DNA of 64,000 nt from Eudoraea adriatica DSM 19308 (lineage in GTDB: Bacteria > Bacteroidota > Bacteroidia > Flavobacteriales > Flavobacteriaceae). The stretch covers positions 1 to 64,000 of the forward strand of contig NZ_KB907551.1 of NCBI RefSeq assembly GCF_000382125.1. Reading direction: 5' to 3'. The notes beneath the pieces are model-generated. The model searched no databases, had not been told where the DNA came from, and saw only the letters and a list, made by a program, of their open reading frames with translations. Made by a program: the position numbers and the translations under genes. Shown here piece after piece: positions 41,410 through 49,975 of this stretch (position 1 is its first letter; the number at the start of each line of letters is the position of its first letter).

Positions 41410-44171
41410 TCTGTTTGTTCTTCTACTTCAGATTGTTTGTTTCTCAAAAGGATCTCTAAGGCCTTACTTATGTTATCCTCCGTGATTTTAACCAATGTGT
41501 AGGTATCATTTTTAAAATCATCCTCATTCTCATATTGGAAATCCGCAAATTTAATCTTTTTGTTGTCTTTTTTTTGGATAAACCCTTTCCCTAATACCAG
41601 GCCAATTTTACCAAAGTCTCCATAGAAGTATTCTTGGAGTAAAGGAATGACTTTGTTGTTAAAGGCATCTACTAATTCTTGTTGGTTGGAGATCTCTAAA
41701 AAGTAGGAGTGGCCTATGGTGTGGTCGCGATCTACTAGAAGTTCTATACGCTCATTCATAACCGTCAGTAATTCCTTCAAATCAATACCTCCAACGCTCT
41801 TACCTATAAGCTTCTCAGGATCGGGCATAACTTCCTCAAAAGAGAACCGTCTTCTTAGTGCTGTGTCCAGCGCCTCTACACTTCTGTCTGCGGTGTTCAT
41901 GGTGCCATAAATGTCCAGGTTCTTGGGAACTCGGAAAACCTTTTTGGAATAGGGCAGCAAGGTACTTAATTGATTATCAGCCCCCCATCTTTTATCCTTC
42001 TCAATTAAGGTGATAAGTTCCCCGAATATTTGAGCGATATTCCCTCTGTTGATTTCATCAATAAATATGGCATATTGATTTTCTGGATCTGCTTCAGCCT
42101 TACGGCACAATTCTTTAAAAACCCCGTCTTCAATTGTATAATTCAGGTCACTAACCTCCTCACCGTCTTCAGGAAGAATAGGCTTAATCCCTTCTATAAA
42201 GTCCTCATAGGAAAATGACTGATGGAAAGTAACAAATCGATATCGTTTTATTTCTTTGTCAGGATCAGGATTAAATTCCTCTACTGATTTTTTAACTTCA
42301 AATATTTCGGGAATTAATTCTCTTAATTGATCTTCAACTACCTCCCAAGTAGAGTCTTCATGTTTATAAAACAAAGAGGGGTCTCGGCGTTTTTTAACAT
42401 GGACATTTGGACACTCTTCTACTGTGTGTGCTTGAAGGTTACCCCAAAGATTAGCCCTAATATTTTTTGCTTGAGAATATTCCCTTTTTTTTAGAATCCA
42501 CGGATGTTCCATTATATTGGAAACAGTGGATCTTCCTAAATCCAATAAGGCAATTGCTAAACACTCGTGCCAACCAATATTTTCCACCACATATTCAAAA
42601 TGCTTTTCTTTTGAAATAGAGGTTTCCTTAGATGTGTACTTGTCGAAATACTCTTGTTTTAATCGGAATGTTTTTCCTGTGCCTGGAGGGCCATAAAAAA
42701 TGGTGTTAACAGGTTGTTTCATATCGCTAATATCTGGTTGGTCTCCTTTTATGATCCCAGTAAATTTTTCTCTAAATGATCTATCAAATACGGCATTTTC
42801 AAATTCTTTGTTGGTATGTTTGCTATAGCTTGATTTATTAGTTCTATTTAGTTCCTGTTCGAAACCATTGAATATGGATTCTTTGTCCTCTTTGGAAAAT
42901 TCTATAGAATTAAAATATGTGAAAAAGGGAAAAGGACGATTTCCTGAGAACTCCTCACTATGAGATCTGATTTTGTCAATAGAAAGCACTCCGAATTTTC
43001 CTCTTTTATTAGATTTATGTAATACCCAAGAAAGGCGTTGACCAATAGTGAATGCGAGATTATTGTTCGATGTGCTGTATAGTAATCTAGTGTCCCTTTT
43101 CTTTATTTGATATTTATTTAAAAACTCAAATAAAAATGAAAAGTAAGTAGCTAGGTCATCAGGACTGTATTTTTCTAATATATCAGCAAAAGCTTCTTGA
43201 TCTTTATGAATTGGGGTTGTGTCTAAAAATTGAATGTATGAACTTACAGCAGCAGAATAAAACCCTTTTCGCCCATATGATGGGGATTTCTTATAAAAAT
43301 ATCTCCCATTTGGTTCTTTTTGTTTTGCAATTAAGTCCTCATAAAGATCGTTAAGGAAAATATTATCTGTTACAGTAAATAATTCCTTTTTTAAAATTTT
43401 AGACAAAATATCTAAGGCTTTAATATAGGAGCTTGAAGTTCCATTACTGATTTCAAAATTTTGTGCTAACCAAGCGCTAAACTCTTTTCTGTAGTTCTTA
43501 ATTTCTTCCAATTCATCGTTATAGTACAACCATATAAAAACGCCCAGTTTCCAATAATCCCAATTTTTAAACTCTTCCCGTGATCTTAAAAATTTATTGC
43601 TTTCATAATTAACCTGAATAACATTTCCTGATTGTAATTCAACTCCTTTAAGCTCAATATCATGCGCAAATTCCAATATTGTCTTAGGAGAGCCCATTGC
43701 AATAAATTTCTCAGGGTAATACATTGACATAATTTTCTGGAGAACATCATTCCGAATAGGAATATTAATGTCTTTTATTCCTTCTATTTGATCCTTTTCA
43801 ACCAAAGCAAGAGCGGTTATTATTCCCTTCTTAATTGTATTAAAGTAATTCGCAAGCTCCTCCCCTAACAATTGTTTCTTATTCTTGCCATATCCAACAT
43901 AGTAGTTATTGTCTTTAGTTGCTTTCCACAAACCATATTTAAATGCATTACCACCCCCTATTCCGAACAAAATCTTTTTAAATTCCAACCAGTAGCAAAA
44001 ACTATTCTTGTTTCCTGCCCCCTGAACATAATTGTCAACTGTTAAATCTTTCAAAGAATTAAGAGGAAACTTTTTTATGAACTCTTGACGACTATTTTCA
44101 CCTTGATTTGACCATCGAACTTCATCCAAATTAAATGTTTTGGACTTCTCAATTAAGTGTTCTAAACTCAT
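41406..44171 (-). CDS. mcrB: McrB-like AAA+ GTPase with a large N-terminal domain
   Basis: A 921-residue McrB: the GTP-driven motor that recruits McrC. The AAA+ module starts near residue 485: Walker A FYGPPGTGKT (~494), FVTFHQSFSYEDFIEGIKP, Walker B AIFIDEINRGNIAQIFGELITLIE and the MNTADRSVEALDTALRRRF sensor segment of the family. About 480 residues precede it, against ~160 in E. coli McrB. They include a VQGAGNKNSFCYWLEFK-type segment (~50) and a YPEKFIAMGSP segment (~180) resembling other McrB-like proteins. This region probably recognises the target DNA; which modified base it reads is unknown. Confidence 0.92.
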   Translation of the reverse strand: MSLEHLIEKSKTFNLDEVRWSNQGENSRQEFIKKFPLNSLKDLTVDNYVQGAGNKNSFCYWLEFKKILFGIGGGNAFKYGLWKATKDNNYYVGYGKNKKQLLGEELANYFNTIKKGIITALALVEKDQIEGIKDINIPIRNDVLQKIMSMYYPEKFIAMGSPKTILEFAHDIELKGVELQSGNVIQVNYESNKFLRSREEFKNWDYWKLGVFIWLYYNDELEEIKNYRKEFSAWLAQNFEISNGTSSSYIKALDILSKILKKELFTVTDNIFLNDLYEDLIAKQKEPNGRYFYKKSPSYGRKGFYSAAVSSYIQFLDTTPIHKDQEAFADILEKYSPDDLATYFSFLFEFLNKYQIKKRDTRLLYSTSNNNLAFTIGQRLSWVLHKSNKRGKFGVLSIDKIRSHSEEFSGNRPFPFFTYFNSIEFSKEDKESIFNGFEQELNRTNKSSYSKHTNKEFENAVFDRSFREKFTGIIKGDQPDISDMKQPVNTIFYGPPGTGKTFRLKQEYFDKYTSKETSISKEKHFEYVVENIGWHECLAIALLDLGRSTVSNIMEHPWILKKREYSQAKNIRANLWGNLQAHTVEECPNVHVKKRRDPSLFYKHEDSTWEVVEDQLRELIPEIFEVKKSVEEFNPDPDKEIKRYRFVTFHQSFSYEDFIEGIKPILPEDGEEVSDLNYTIEDGVFKELCRKAEADPENQYAIFIDEINRGNIAQIFGELITLIEKDKRWGADNQLSTLLPYSKKVFRVPKNLDIYGTMNTADRSVEALDTALRRRFSFEEVMPDPEKLIGKSVGGIDLKELLTVMNERIELLVDRDHTIGHSYFLEISNQQELVDAFNNKVIPLLQEYFYGDFGKIGLVLGKGFIQKKDNKKIKFADFQYENEDDFKNDTYTLVKITEDNISKALEILLRNKQSEVEEQTD

Positions 44172-44291
44172 AATAGACTAATTTTAATTAGTATGCTACC
44201 GCAATTTCCCATTATCAACTTTTTCAGGAAAACCTTTATTTATTCTGCTTCACGTTATATTATTTGACAGTCATGTACTACACTTCCATAT

Positions 44292-44744
44292 TTATCTTCT
44301 TTGTCTCATATAATCCATCACTGCTGGCCAATCTGGAAAGAGTTCAGACTTAAAATGTATCCATTCTCCCTGAAAATCTTTAGCCCCGTTTGCATCCCTA
44401 TCATCAATCAAATAATCCCCAAGATTTAGGTGTTTGTTATGCGATAAGATTAGGCGTTTGTAGGCAGGTTTCCCTAAGTATTTTTGAACCCATTTTACCT
44501 TATCGCTCCAGGCGCTATGGTTTTTCCAGGGCGCAGTTGACAAGATATAGGTGTTAAACCATTCACTAAGTTGGGCATAACTTTCAATTGCCTGCTCCAA
44601 GGGTGGCATTAATCCAAATATTCCAGGGATTTCATCCGGGTCATCGCCATAGGCTTTTAAAATTTCAGGATCCACTTTGGACATACCTGCTGGCAAATTG
44701 ACTAGCACGTTGTCCATATCAACATAAAGGATTTTTTTTGACAT
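44292..44744 (-). CDS. 5'(3')-deoxyribonucleotidase (NT5C-like HAD phosphatase)
   Basis: A 150-residue HAD-superfamily phosphatase of the cytosolic NT5C group, which removes phosphate from dUMP/dTMP and related nucleotides. Motif I is YVDMDNVLV (Asp9, Asp11); motif II serine/threonine ILSTAPW; motif III K near KWVQKYLG; motif IV DYLIDDRDANG. Size agrees with the family (~150-200). It is monocistronic inside the defence island, 120 bases upstream of mcrB and on the same strand. A housekeeping salvage role is most likely; a nucleotide-depletion defence role is possible but only suggested by location. Confidence 0.85.
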   Translation of the reverse strand: MSKKILYVDMDNVLVNLPAGMSKVDPEILKAYGDDPDEIPGIFGLMPPLEQAIESYAQLSEWFNTYILSTAPWKNHSAWSDKVKWVQKYLGKPAYKRLILSHNKHLNLGDYLIDDRDANGAKDFQGEWIHFKSELFPDWPAVMDYMRQRR

Positions 44745-44960
44745 ATGAAAAGTTTATTTGGAATGATCATACTTTTCAATTGCTACATAAGAACAATAAC
44801 ATTGTCAGTACTAACTTCTTCCGGTATAATAGTAAAAGTAGATATTTTATATCCTTGAACTATGATAAATCTCATAATATGGTTTTTGGTATTTTAATGA
44901 TTCTGCGCAAAGTTTTGAAGAGAGCGTCTTCTAATGACTGTTGTAATAAAATAATAACCC

Positions 44961-44977
44961 GTGCAGCTATAGTGCAC
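44961..44977. promoter_or_regulatory. Palindromic operator candidate GTGCA-N7-TGCAC upstream of the WYL gene
   Basis: GTGCAGCTATAGTGCAC, a 17-base inverted repeat with perfect 5-base arms. It lies between the position expected for the -33 element and the -7 element of the WYL gene promoter, so a bound protein would block transcription. The same architecture occurs at 57193-57209. WYL regulators of defence loci bind palindromes near their own promoters, which suggests autoregulation. Confidence 0.5.
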
Positions 44978-44979
44978 AT

Positions 44980-44987
44980 TACTTTTG
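44980..44987 (+). promoter_or_regulatory. Promoter -7 element of the WYL gene
   Basis: TACTTTTG fits the Bacteroidota -7 consensus TAnnTTTG exactly, 23 bases before the ATG at 45011. A clear -33 TTTG was not found at the standard distance. The palindrome at 44961-44977 ends 2 bases upstream of it. Confidence 0.5.
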
Positions 44988-45010
44988 TACCTTGCAAGAA
45001 ATGCTTTTAG

Positions 45011-46021
45011 ATGGCCACCAATAAGCACGCTTTAGTTAGATATCATAAGCTGGATGAATGCTTCAGCAATCCCGGTAGAAACTATGGGATTCCGGAACTT
45101 ATTGAGGCATGCAATGCGGTGTTGACAGAAATGGATCCAGACACCAAAGGAATTAGTAGGAGACAAATCTATGACGATATTGCCTTTATGGAATCCTCTC
45201 AGGGATGGTCCGTAGAGCTGGAAAAAATAAGGGAGGGGAAGCGTGTTTATTACCAGTATTCCGATCCCCATTTTTCCATTAAAAATCAGATGGTAAACCC
45301 TATGGAAGCAGAGCAATTACGATCGACTTTTCTGGTATTAGCTCGTTTTAAAGGGATGCCTCAGTTTGAATGGATTGAGGAGATGCAGGTACGCCTAGAA
45401 GATGCTCTGGGGCTTAAAGAAACTACCAAATCCATTGTTGGATTTCAGCAGAATCCCTACTTAAAAGGATTAAGTTATTTTAATCGGTTATTTAATGCCA
45501 TATTTAATGAGCAGGCCTTGCAGATCACCTATCAAGGATTTAAGCAGGAGGAATCATCCGAATTTGACTTTCATCCCTGGTATTTAAAACAATATAATGA
45601 CCGGTGGTTTTTATTTGGCATACGTGATGGTTTTGAATCACTAACGAATCTTGCGTTAGATAGAATTATCCATATTGAAGATAGTTCCGTGGCCTTTGTG
45701 CCCAATACAAAATATGATTTTGAAGAGCTTTTTGAAGATGTAGTCGGAGTCTCTGTAAATCCAGATGAGGCCGGTAAAAAAGTTGTGCTCAAAGTCGCCT
45801 TAGAGCAATGGCCCTATATAAAAAGTAAGCCCATTCACGGCTCACAGAAGATAAAGGAGACAATGGAAGATGGTATTATCCTGGAATTGGATGTGCAACT
45901 AAATCACGAAATCATTGCGCTATTATTTTCTTTTATGAATACGGTGGAAGTCCTTAAACCAAAGGAATTACGAGATCATTTTAAGGAAATTGCATTCAAT
46001 TTATATTCTAAATACATTTAG
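45011..46021 (+). CDS. WYL-domain transcriptional regulator
   Basis: A 336-residue regulator. The N-terminal ~90 residues form a winged helix (RYHKLDECFSNPGRNYGIPELIEACN ... ISRRQIYDDIAFME). A WYL domain follows (~150-240), with ITYQGFKQEESSEFDFHPWYLKQYNDRWFLFGIRDG, where FHPWYLKQYNDRWFL replaces the canonical WYL strand, and a WCX-like C-terminal part (KKVVLKVALEQWPYIKSKPIHGSQ). Proteins of this plan (BrxR/CapW type) repress defence operons and are thought to release on a nucleic-acid or nucleotide signal. It precedes the methylase-kinase gene by 50 bases and probably shares its transcript. Confidence 0.88.
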   Translation: MATNKHALVRYHKLDECFSNPGRNYGIPELIEACNAVLTEMDPDTKGISRRQIYDDIAFMESSQGWSVELEKIREGKRVYYQYSDPHFSIKNQMVNPMEAEQLRSTFLVLARFKGMPQFEWIEEMQVRLEDALGLKETTKSIVGFQQNPYLKGLSYFNRLFNAIFNEQALQITYQGFKQEESSEFDFHPWYLKQYNDRWFLFGIRDGFESLTNLALDRIIHIEDSSVAFVPNTKYDFEELFEDVVGVSVNPDEAGKKVVLKVALEQWPYIKSKPIHGSQKIKETMEDGIILELDVQLNHEIIALLFSFMNTVEVLKPKELRDHFKEIAFNLYSKYI

Positions 46022-46071
46022 AGCAAATACATACTCATTTAAAAACAGAATGTTTTACAAATCAAGAGCCA

Positions 46072-48597
46072 GTGAATAAGGAAGATTTAAATGGAGTTTA
46101 TAAGATTCTTAGGAACACACTTGACATTGTTCGTGGGTCAATAAAAAGTTCAGATTATGACATAATTCTATATCTGCTTATCACCTACCGAGATAAAATA
46201 CTTACGGGCGATATATTCAAAGATTCTAAGTCATTTTTAAAGGCTTTTGCAGTAAATCAAGATAACCGTCGCGAAGGTAATTTGGATTATCAAATTTCTT
46301 ATTCGTGGTATAATGAAAAAATTATTACGCGTCTTGGCTCGGAGAAGACATGGGCCATTTATGAACATTTCAAAAATTTAGATAACTATTTAGATGATTT
46401 TTCAACCGTTTTTGAAATTTTTCTTAAAAACATTCTTGACGAACACATTTGGGGAGAACACTATCAACCGTTAGAGTTAACAAGATTAGTTTTAAACTTG
46501 GCTTCTCCTAAAAAAGGGTCTAAAGTCTTTAATCCCTTTGCGGGAACATGTTCTTATGGTGCCTACCTCGATAAGGAGATGCACTATTACGGTCAAGAAA
46601 TTGATGAGAAAACATGGGCTTTGGGATTGCTTCGGTTAAAGGCTCATGGAAAATCTGATAAGTTCATATTAAAACATGAGGATTCAATAAAAAAATGGCC
46701 TAAAGAAGAAGACAAGTTTGATTTAATTGTTTCGACGCCACCTTTTGGATATAAGGTTCGACCAATGGGTTTTGATATACCAGGGATAGAAAATCACATC
46801 ATAGATGTGGAACAATTCTTAGTTGAAAGAACTATAGGGATATATCGAGAAGATCAATTAAGTAATAATGGCACAGGTATATTTATTTTCAGACATAACT
46901 TTATTTTTAGTAATTATTATAAAGAAGATAGAAAGTACTTAGTTGACAATGATTTAATAGACACTATTATATCATTCCCTGGAGGAATTTTTTATCACAC
47001 AGCCTTGCCATTTGTAATTTTTGTTATAAACAAGAGCAAAAAGAATCCTGGCTATGTAAAATTAGTAGATGCTTCAAGGTTTATTAGAAAGGAAGATAAA
47101 AGAAGGCGGGTAATAGATGACCTTGAATTACATAAAGCAATAAATCTAGAAATTCCTGATAAGGACTTTATTAGAGTTGTTTCCAATGAACAGCTTGAAA
47201 CATATAAATATAATCTGAATGTCCCCAGATACTTTATCCCCAAGATTGAAAATGGGATTAAGCTTAAAAACTTTTTGACCCTTTTGCTAGGAGAGAAGGT
47301 CCATGAAAATGAAATTCATAAAATCGTCGGAATTCGGGATCTGATAGGTACAATTGGAGATCCAATCTTAAAACTGGAAAATCTAAAAGAGAGTGAAATA
47401 AAGCATTTGCCCTATAAGAAAATTGATAGATCTTGTTTGTTAATCTCCTTGGTAGGGGATGAACTGAATCCAACCTATTTTGAATATAAAGGGGATCCCA
47501 TATTTACAGATCGCTCCATTGCGTCCTTTCTTGTTGATACTAAGAAAATAGACCCTTTATTTCTTTTTTTAGAGTTAAAGGCTTCATATGTGATAGATCA
47601 ATTAAAGGGATATCGCTACCAAGAAGTAGGCCCCAAGCGTTTAATAGTAGAAGATTTTCTAAATATTCAACTAATACTGCCTACCTTATTAGAACAAAAA
47701 GCTAAAGTTCAGGGCTTTAAAGAAGTTACACAAAAGATTAAAACTCTTGAAAAGGAGAAGCAAGCCATAATTAAGGGTCAAGAAAGAATCATTTATGAAC
47801 AATCTGCTTCATTGAAGCATGCTCTTGGAAAACCCATGTTAAATATTAACTCTGCAATTAGATTGCTTGAGAAAACCTTATCCAAGAAAATGCCTAATTG
47901 GCAGGGATTTAAGTTGTCTGATGTTAGTTCAATCACCTTACTTGACACAATTGAGGCTATCAAATTCAATTTAGATCAAATACACAATTTATTGGATAGG
48001 AATACAAGCGAGTTTGATGTAAATAACTATAAACTAGAGCCTCTTGATATCGTCAACTTTCTAAAGAAATATGTGAAATCTTTGAAGGTTTCACTCCCAA
48101 AAAATGTCACGGTAGCACTTAGAGAAGATAATGATATTAAGGAGTATTTTAATTCCAAGGTGATAATCAATGGAAACAAACAGCTGCTGGAAACACTTTT
48201 TGATAACATTGTCGAAAATGCTCAGCGACATGGGTTTGTGGATGATAGTAAACATTATAACCTTAGCATTGATTTGGAGCTATTCTGGATGGACAGTGAA
48301 ACAGATTCCTCGGAAATAGAATTTTCTCCAGCGCTCACCGATATACGAATTAATATTACCAATGACGGTGTGCCATTTCCCGAAAATTTTGGAATAGAGA
48401 AATATATCAAAAGAGCTTTCCACGCTGGACAAACCGGAAACACCGGCGAAGGGGGATACCAGGTTAATGAAATAATTAAGTATTTAAATCATGGGGAAAG
48501 CACCTTACATATTGATACGCTTTTAGGAGATTTACCTCATGTTACTCTGACTAGTCTTTTCTTCGGTTTTCCAATTTTAAATATACCAAAACAATGA
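46072..48597 (+). CDS. Fusion of HsdM-like methylase domain and histidine kinase
   Basis: An 841-residue protein. Residues ~130-350 are an N6-adenine-methylase-like domain: YQPLELTRLVL, motif I FNPFAGTCSYGAYL (154-159 = NPFAGT), YYGQEID, and motif IV STPPF (222-225 = TPPF, where active enzymes have NPPF/Y). Residues ~390-560 resemble the spacer of type I proteins (EQKAKVQGFKEVTQKIKTL coiled coil). Next is a kinase: H-box SLKHALGKP (His583), N-box DNIVENAQRHG (Asn712, Asn716), G1-like NDGVPFP and G2 TGNTGEGGY. The start is GTG; no in-frame ATG exists upstream. The next gene overlaps by 4 bases. I know no described system with this fusion; the kinase is probably active, methylation is uncertain. 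Confidence 0.8.
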   Translation: MNKEDLNGVYKILRNTLDIVRGSIKSSDYDIILYLLITYRDKILTGDIFKDSKSFLKAFAVNQDNRREGNLDYQISYSWYNEKIITRLGSEKTWAIYEHFKNLDNYLDDFSTVFEIFLKNILDEHIWGEHYQPLELTRLVLNLASPKKGSKVFNPFAGTCSYGAYLDKEMHYYGQEIDEKTWALGLLRLKAHGKSDKFILKHEDSIKKWPKEEDKFDLIVSTPPFGYKVRPMGFDIPGIENHIIDVEQFLVERTIGIYREDQLSNNGTGIFIFRHNFIFSNYYKEDRKYLVDNDLIDTIISFPGGIFYHTALPFVIFVINKSKKNPGYVKLVDASRFIRKEDKRRRVIDDLELHKAINLEIPDKDFIRVVSNEQLETYKYNLNVPRYFIPKIENGIKLKNFLTLLLGEKVHENEIHKIVGIRDLIGTIGDPILKLENLKESEIKHLPYKKIDRSCLLISLVGDELNPTYFEYKGDPIFTDRSIASFLVDTKKIDPLFLFLELKASYVIDQLKGYRYQEVGPKRLIVEDFLNIQLILPTLLEQKAKVQGFKEVTQKIKTLEKEKQAIIKGQERIIYEQSASLKHALGKPMLNINSAIRLLEKTLSKKMPNWQGFKLSDVSSITLLDTIEAIKFNLDQIHNLLDRNTSEFDVNNYKLEPLDIVNFLKKYVKSLKVSLPKNVTVALREDNDIKEYFNSKVIINGNKQLLETLFDNIVENAQRHGFVDDSKHYNLSIDLELFWMDSETDSSEIEFSPALTDIRINITNDGVPFPENFGIEKYIKRAFHAGQTGNTGEGGYQVNEIIKYLNHGESTLHIDTLLGDLPHVTLTSLFFGFPILNIPKQ

Positions 48598-49775
48598 TAA
48601 ACGTACTTTGGATTGATGACGAACACCAGGAAAAGGAAATGGACTTCTTTAAGTTAGATGCCCAACAAGAGGGTATTAATCTAATAGGTTATACATCATT
48701 TGAAGAAGGATTTGAAAAGCTCGAATCCAATCTAAATCGCTTTGATTGTATTCTTCTCGATGGATTGTTTTTTGAAAAGAAAAATCAAGTTAAAGGTACA
48801 GAAGATGTCATTGGATTGGGAAAGGCCATAGGTCGAATTAATTCCCTAGAGTCAAAAAAAGTATTTCCCTGGTTTGTGCTTTCTGGGAAGGACAAGTTTA
48901 CTAAAGGAGAAAATGACCTCTTAAAGGCTAACAAAGCCAAATGTTTTGACAAAACGAAACCTCAGCATCTTGAATTGCTGTTTAAAGCAATTAAAGATGC
49001 AGTTTCTAATCGGGAAGATTACCAGTTAAAACTAAAGTACAAAGCCATTTTAGAGATAACCCAAGACGAATATTTGGGAAAAGAGCACTATGAACGTCTT
49101 TTAATTTTAATTCGACATTTAGAGGGATCCCAAAAAATTGAAAATTCAGAGGATCAGTTGAATTCGCTTAGGAAGGTTATCGAATCTGTTTTTACCAAAT
49201 TAGGAAAAATGGGAATTATTCCAGAAGAAATACTCCAACACAAAGGATGGATTAATGGATCTAGTCTCTTCCTTTCTAATATGCATTCAGAATATGAGCA
49301 CTTAAAAGCGTTTGTTTTGCCAGTAATTGGTGAAAATATCCATAGATTACTAAATATTGTTCAAGATGGAGCCCATTCGGAAGGAAATTTAAGACTCAAA
49401 GTAGATGAATATCTAAATAGTTCTAAATCGGATTATTTATTTAGAAGTTCTGTTTATTTATTATTTGATGTTCTTTTATGGTTTAAAGGATTTGTAGATA
49501 AACATCCTTATAGAGATTCTAATCTAACCCTATGGGGAAAAAAGAACATATCTGAGCATGGCGAGAACGAATGGATTGAAGGAGAAATATTAGAAGTAAA
49601 GGTTAATGGTTGGGGTACTTTTAAGCCAAATGATTCTTACAAAACCATCGGGATACCCCCATATATGATAGAAGACAATGATTTTAAAGAAGGAAATGGT
49701 GTCAAAGTAATTACCGAGCCCAGTCCTGATGGACAAAAGACTTATATCAAGGAAATTTTACCAATAACGGAATAA
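48594..49775 (+). CDS. Response-regulator-like protein, partner of the methylase-kinase
   Basis: A 393-residue protein. Residues 1-125 are a receiver domain: acidic pair WIDDE (Asp8, Asp9), phospho-acceptor CILLDG (Asp56), VLSGKDK (Ser97) and the Lys near CFDKTKPQ (Lys120/122). The middle (~140-310) is helical with no DNA-binding HTH that I can see. The C-terminus (~320-390) has a short beta domain (EWIEGEILEVKVNGWGTFK ... YIKEILPITE) like an OB/cold-shock fold, which might bind nucleic acid. It shares an ATGA overlap with the kinase gene, so the pair is coupled. It may be the effector that acts when the kinase is triggered. Confidence 0.75.
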   Translation: MINVLWIDDEHQEKEMDFFKLDAQQEGINLIGYTSFEEGFEKLESNLNRFDCILLDGLFFEKKNQVKGTEDVIGLGKAIGRINSLESKKVFPWFVLSGKDKFTKGENDLLKANKAKCFDKTKPQHLELLFKAIKDAVSNREDYQLKLKYKAILEITQDEYLGKEHYERLLILIRHLEGSQKIENSEDQLNSLRKVIESVFTKLGKMGIIPEEILQHKGWINGSSLFLSNMHSEYEHLKAFVLPVIGENIHRLLNIVQDGAHSEGNLRLKVDEYLNSSKSDYLFRSSVYLLFDVLLWFKGFVDKHPYRDSNLTLWGKKNISEHGENEWIEGEILEVKVNGWGTFKPNDSYKTIGIPPYMIEDNDFKEGNGVKVITEPSPDGQKTYIKEILPITE

Positions 49776-49796
49776 ACATTTACAAGAATATATTCC

Positions 49797-49913
49797 ATGA
49801 TCATGACCAAAGCCAATATCAACTTCGAAAAGGTACTCTGGGATGCTGCTAACGAATTACGTGGTGCAGTGATGGAGGAGGCAAAAGGGCAAAATAGCGA
49901 TTGGAGCGCCTGA
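49797..49913 (+). pseudogene. Stump of a second hsdM (first ~25 codons)
   Basis: Reads MIMTKANINFEKVLWDAANE then LRGAV, the N-terminus of an HsdM subunit, followed by a different tail (MEEAKGQNSDWSA) and a stop. It begins 21 bases after the response-regulator-like gene on the same strand. The rest of the gene is gone and a terminator plus the mobile-element genes follow. The operon therefore once probably ran into a type I restriction system that was deleted or replaced. Confidence 0.7.
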
Positions 49914-49930
49914 TTTAGGCAATAAAAAAA

Positions 49931-49955
49931 AGCCGCACATGCCGGCTTTTTTTTG
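49931..49955. terminator. Rho-independent terminator, bidirectional
   Basis: AGCCG-cacatg-CCGGCT type hairpin with an A-run on the left and TTTTTTTT on the right. It ends the WYL-kinase-regulator operon from the left, and the minus-strand gene set ending at 49976 from the right. Confidence 0.8.
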
Positions 49956-49975
49956 TGATTGGAAGTTTGAACAAC

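Noticed and set aside
44738-45010. 90-codon plus-strand frame before the WYL gene
   Set aside because: It spans the promoter, the palindrome and the -7 element of the WYL gene; no domain is seen.
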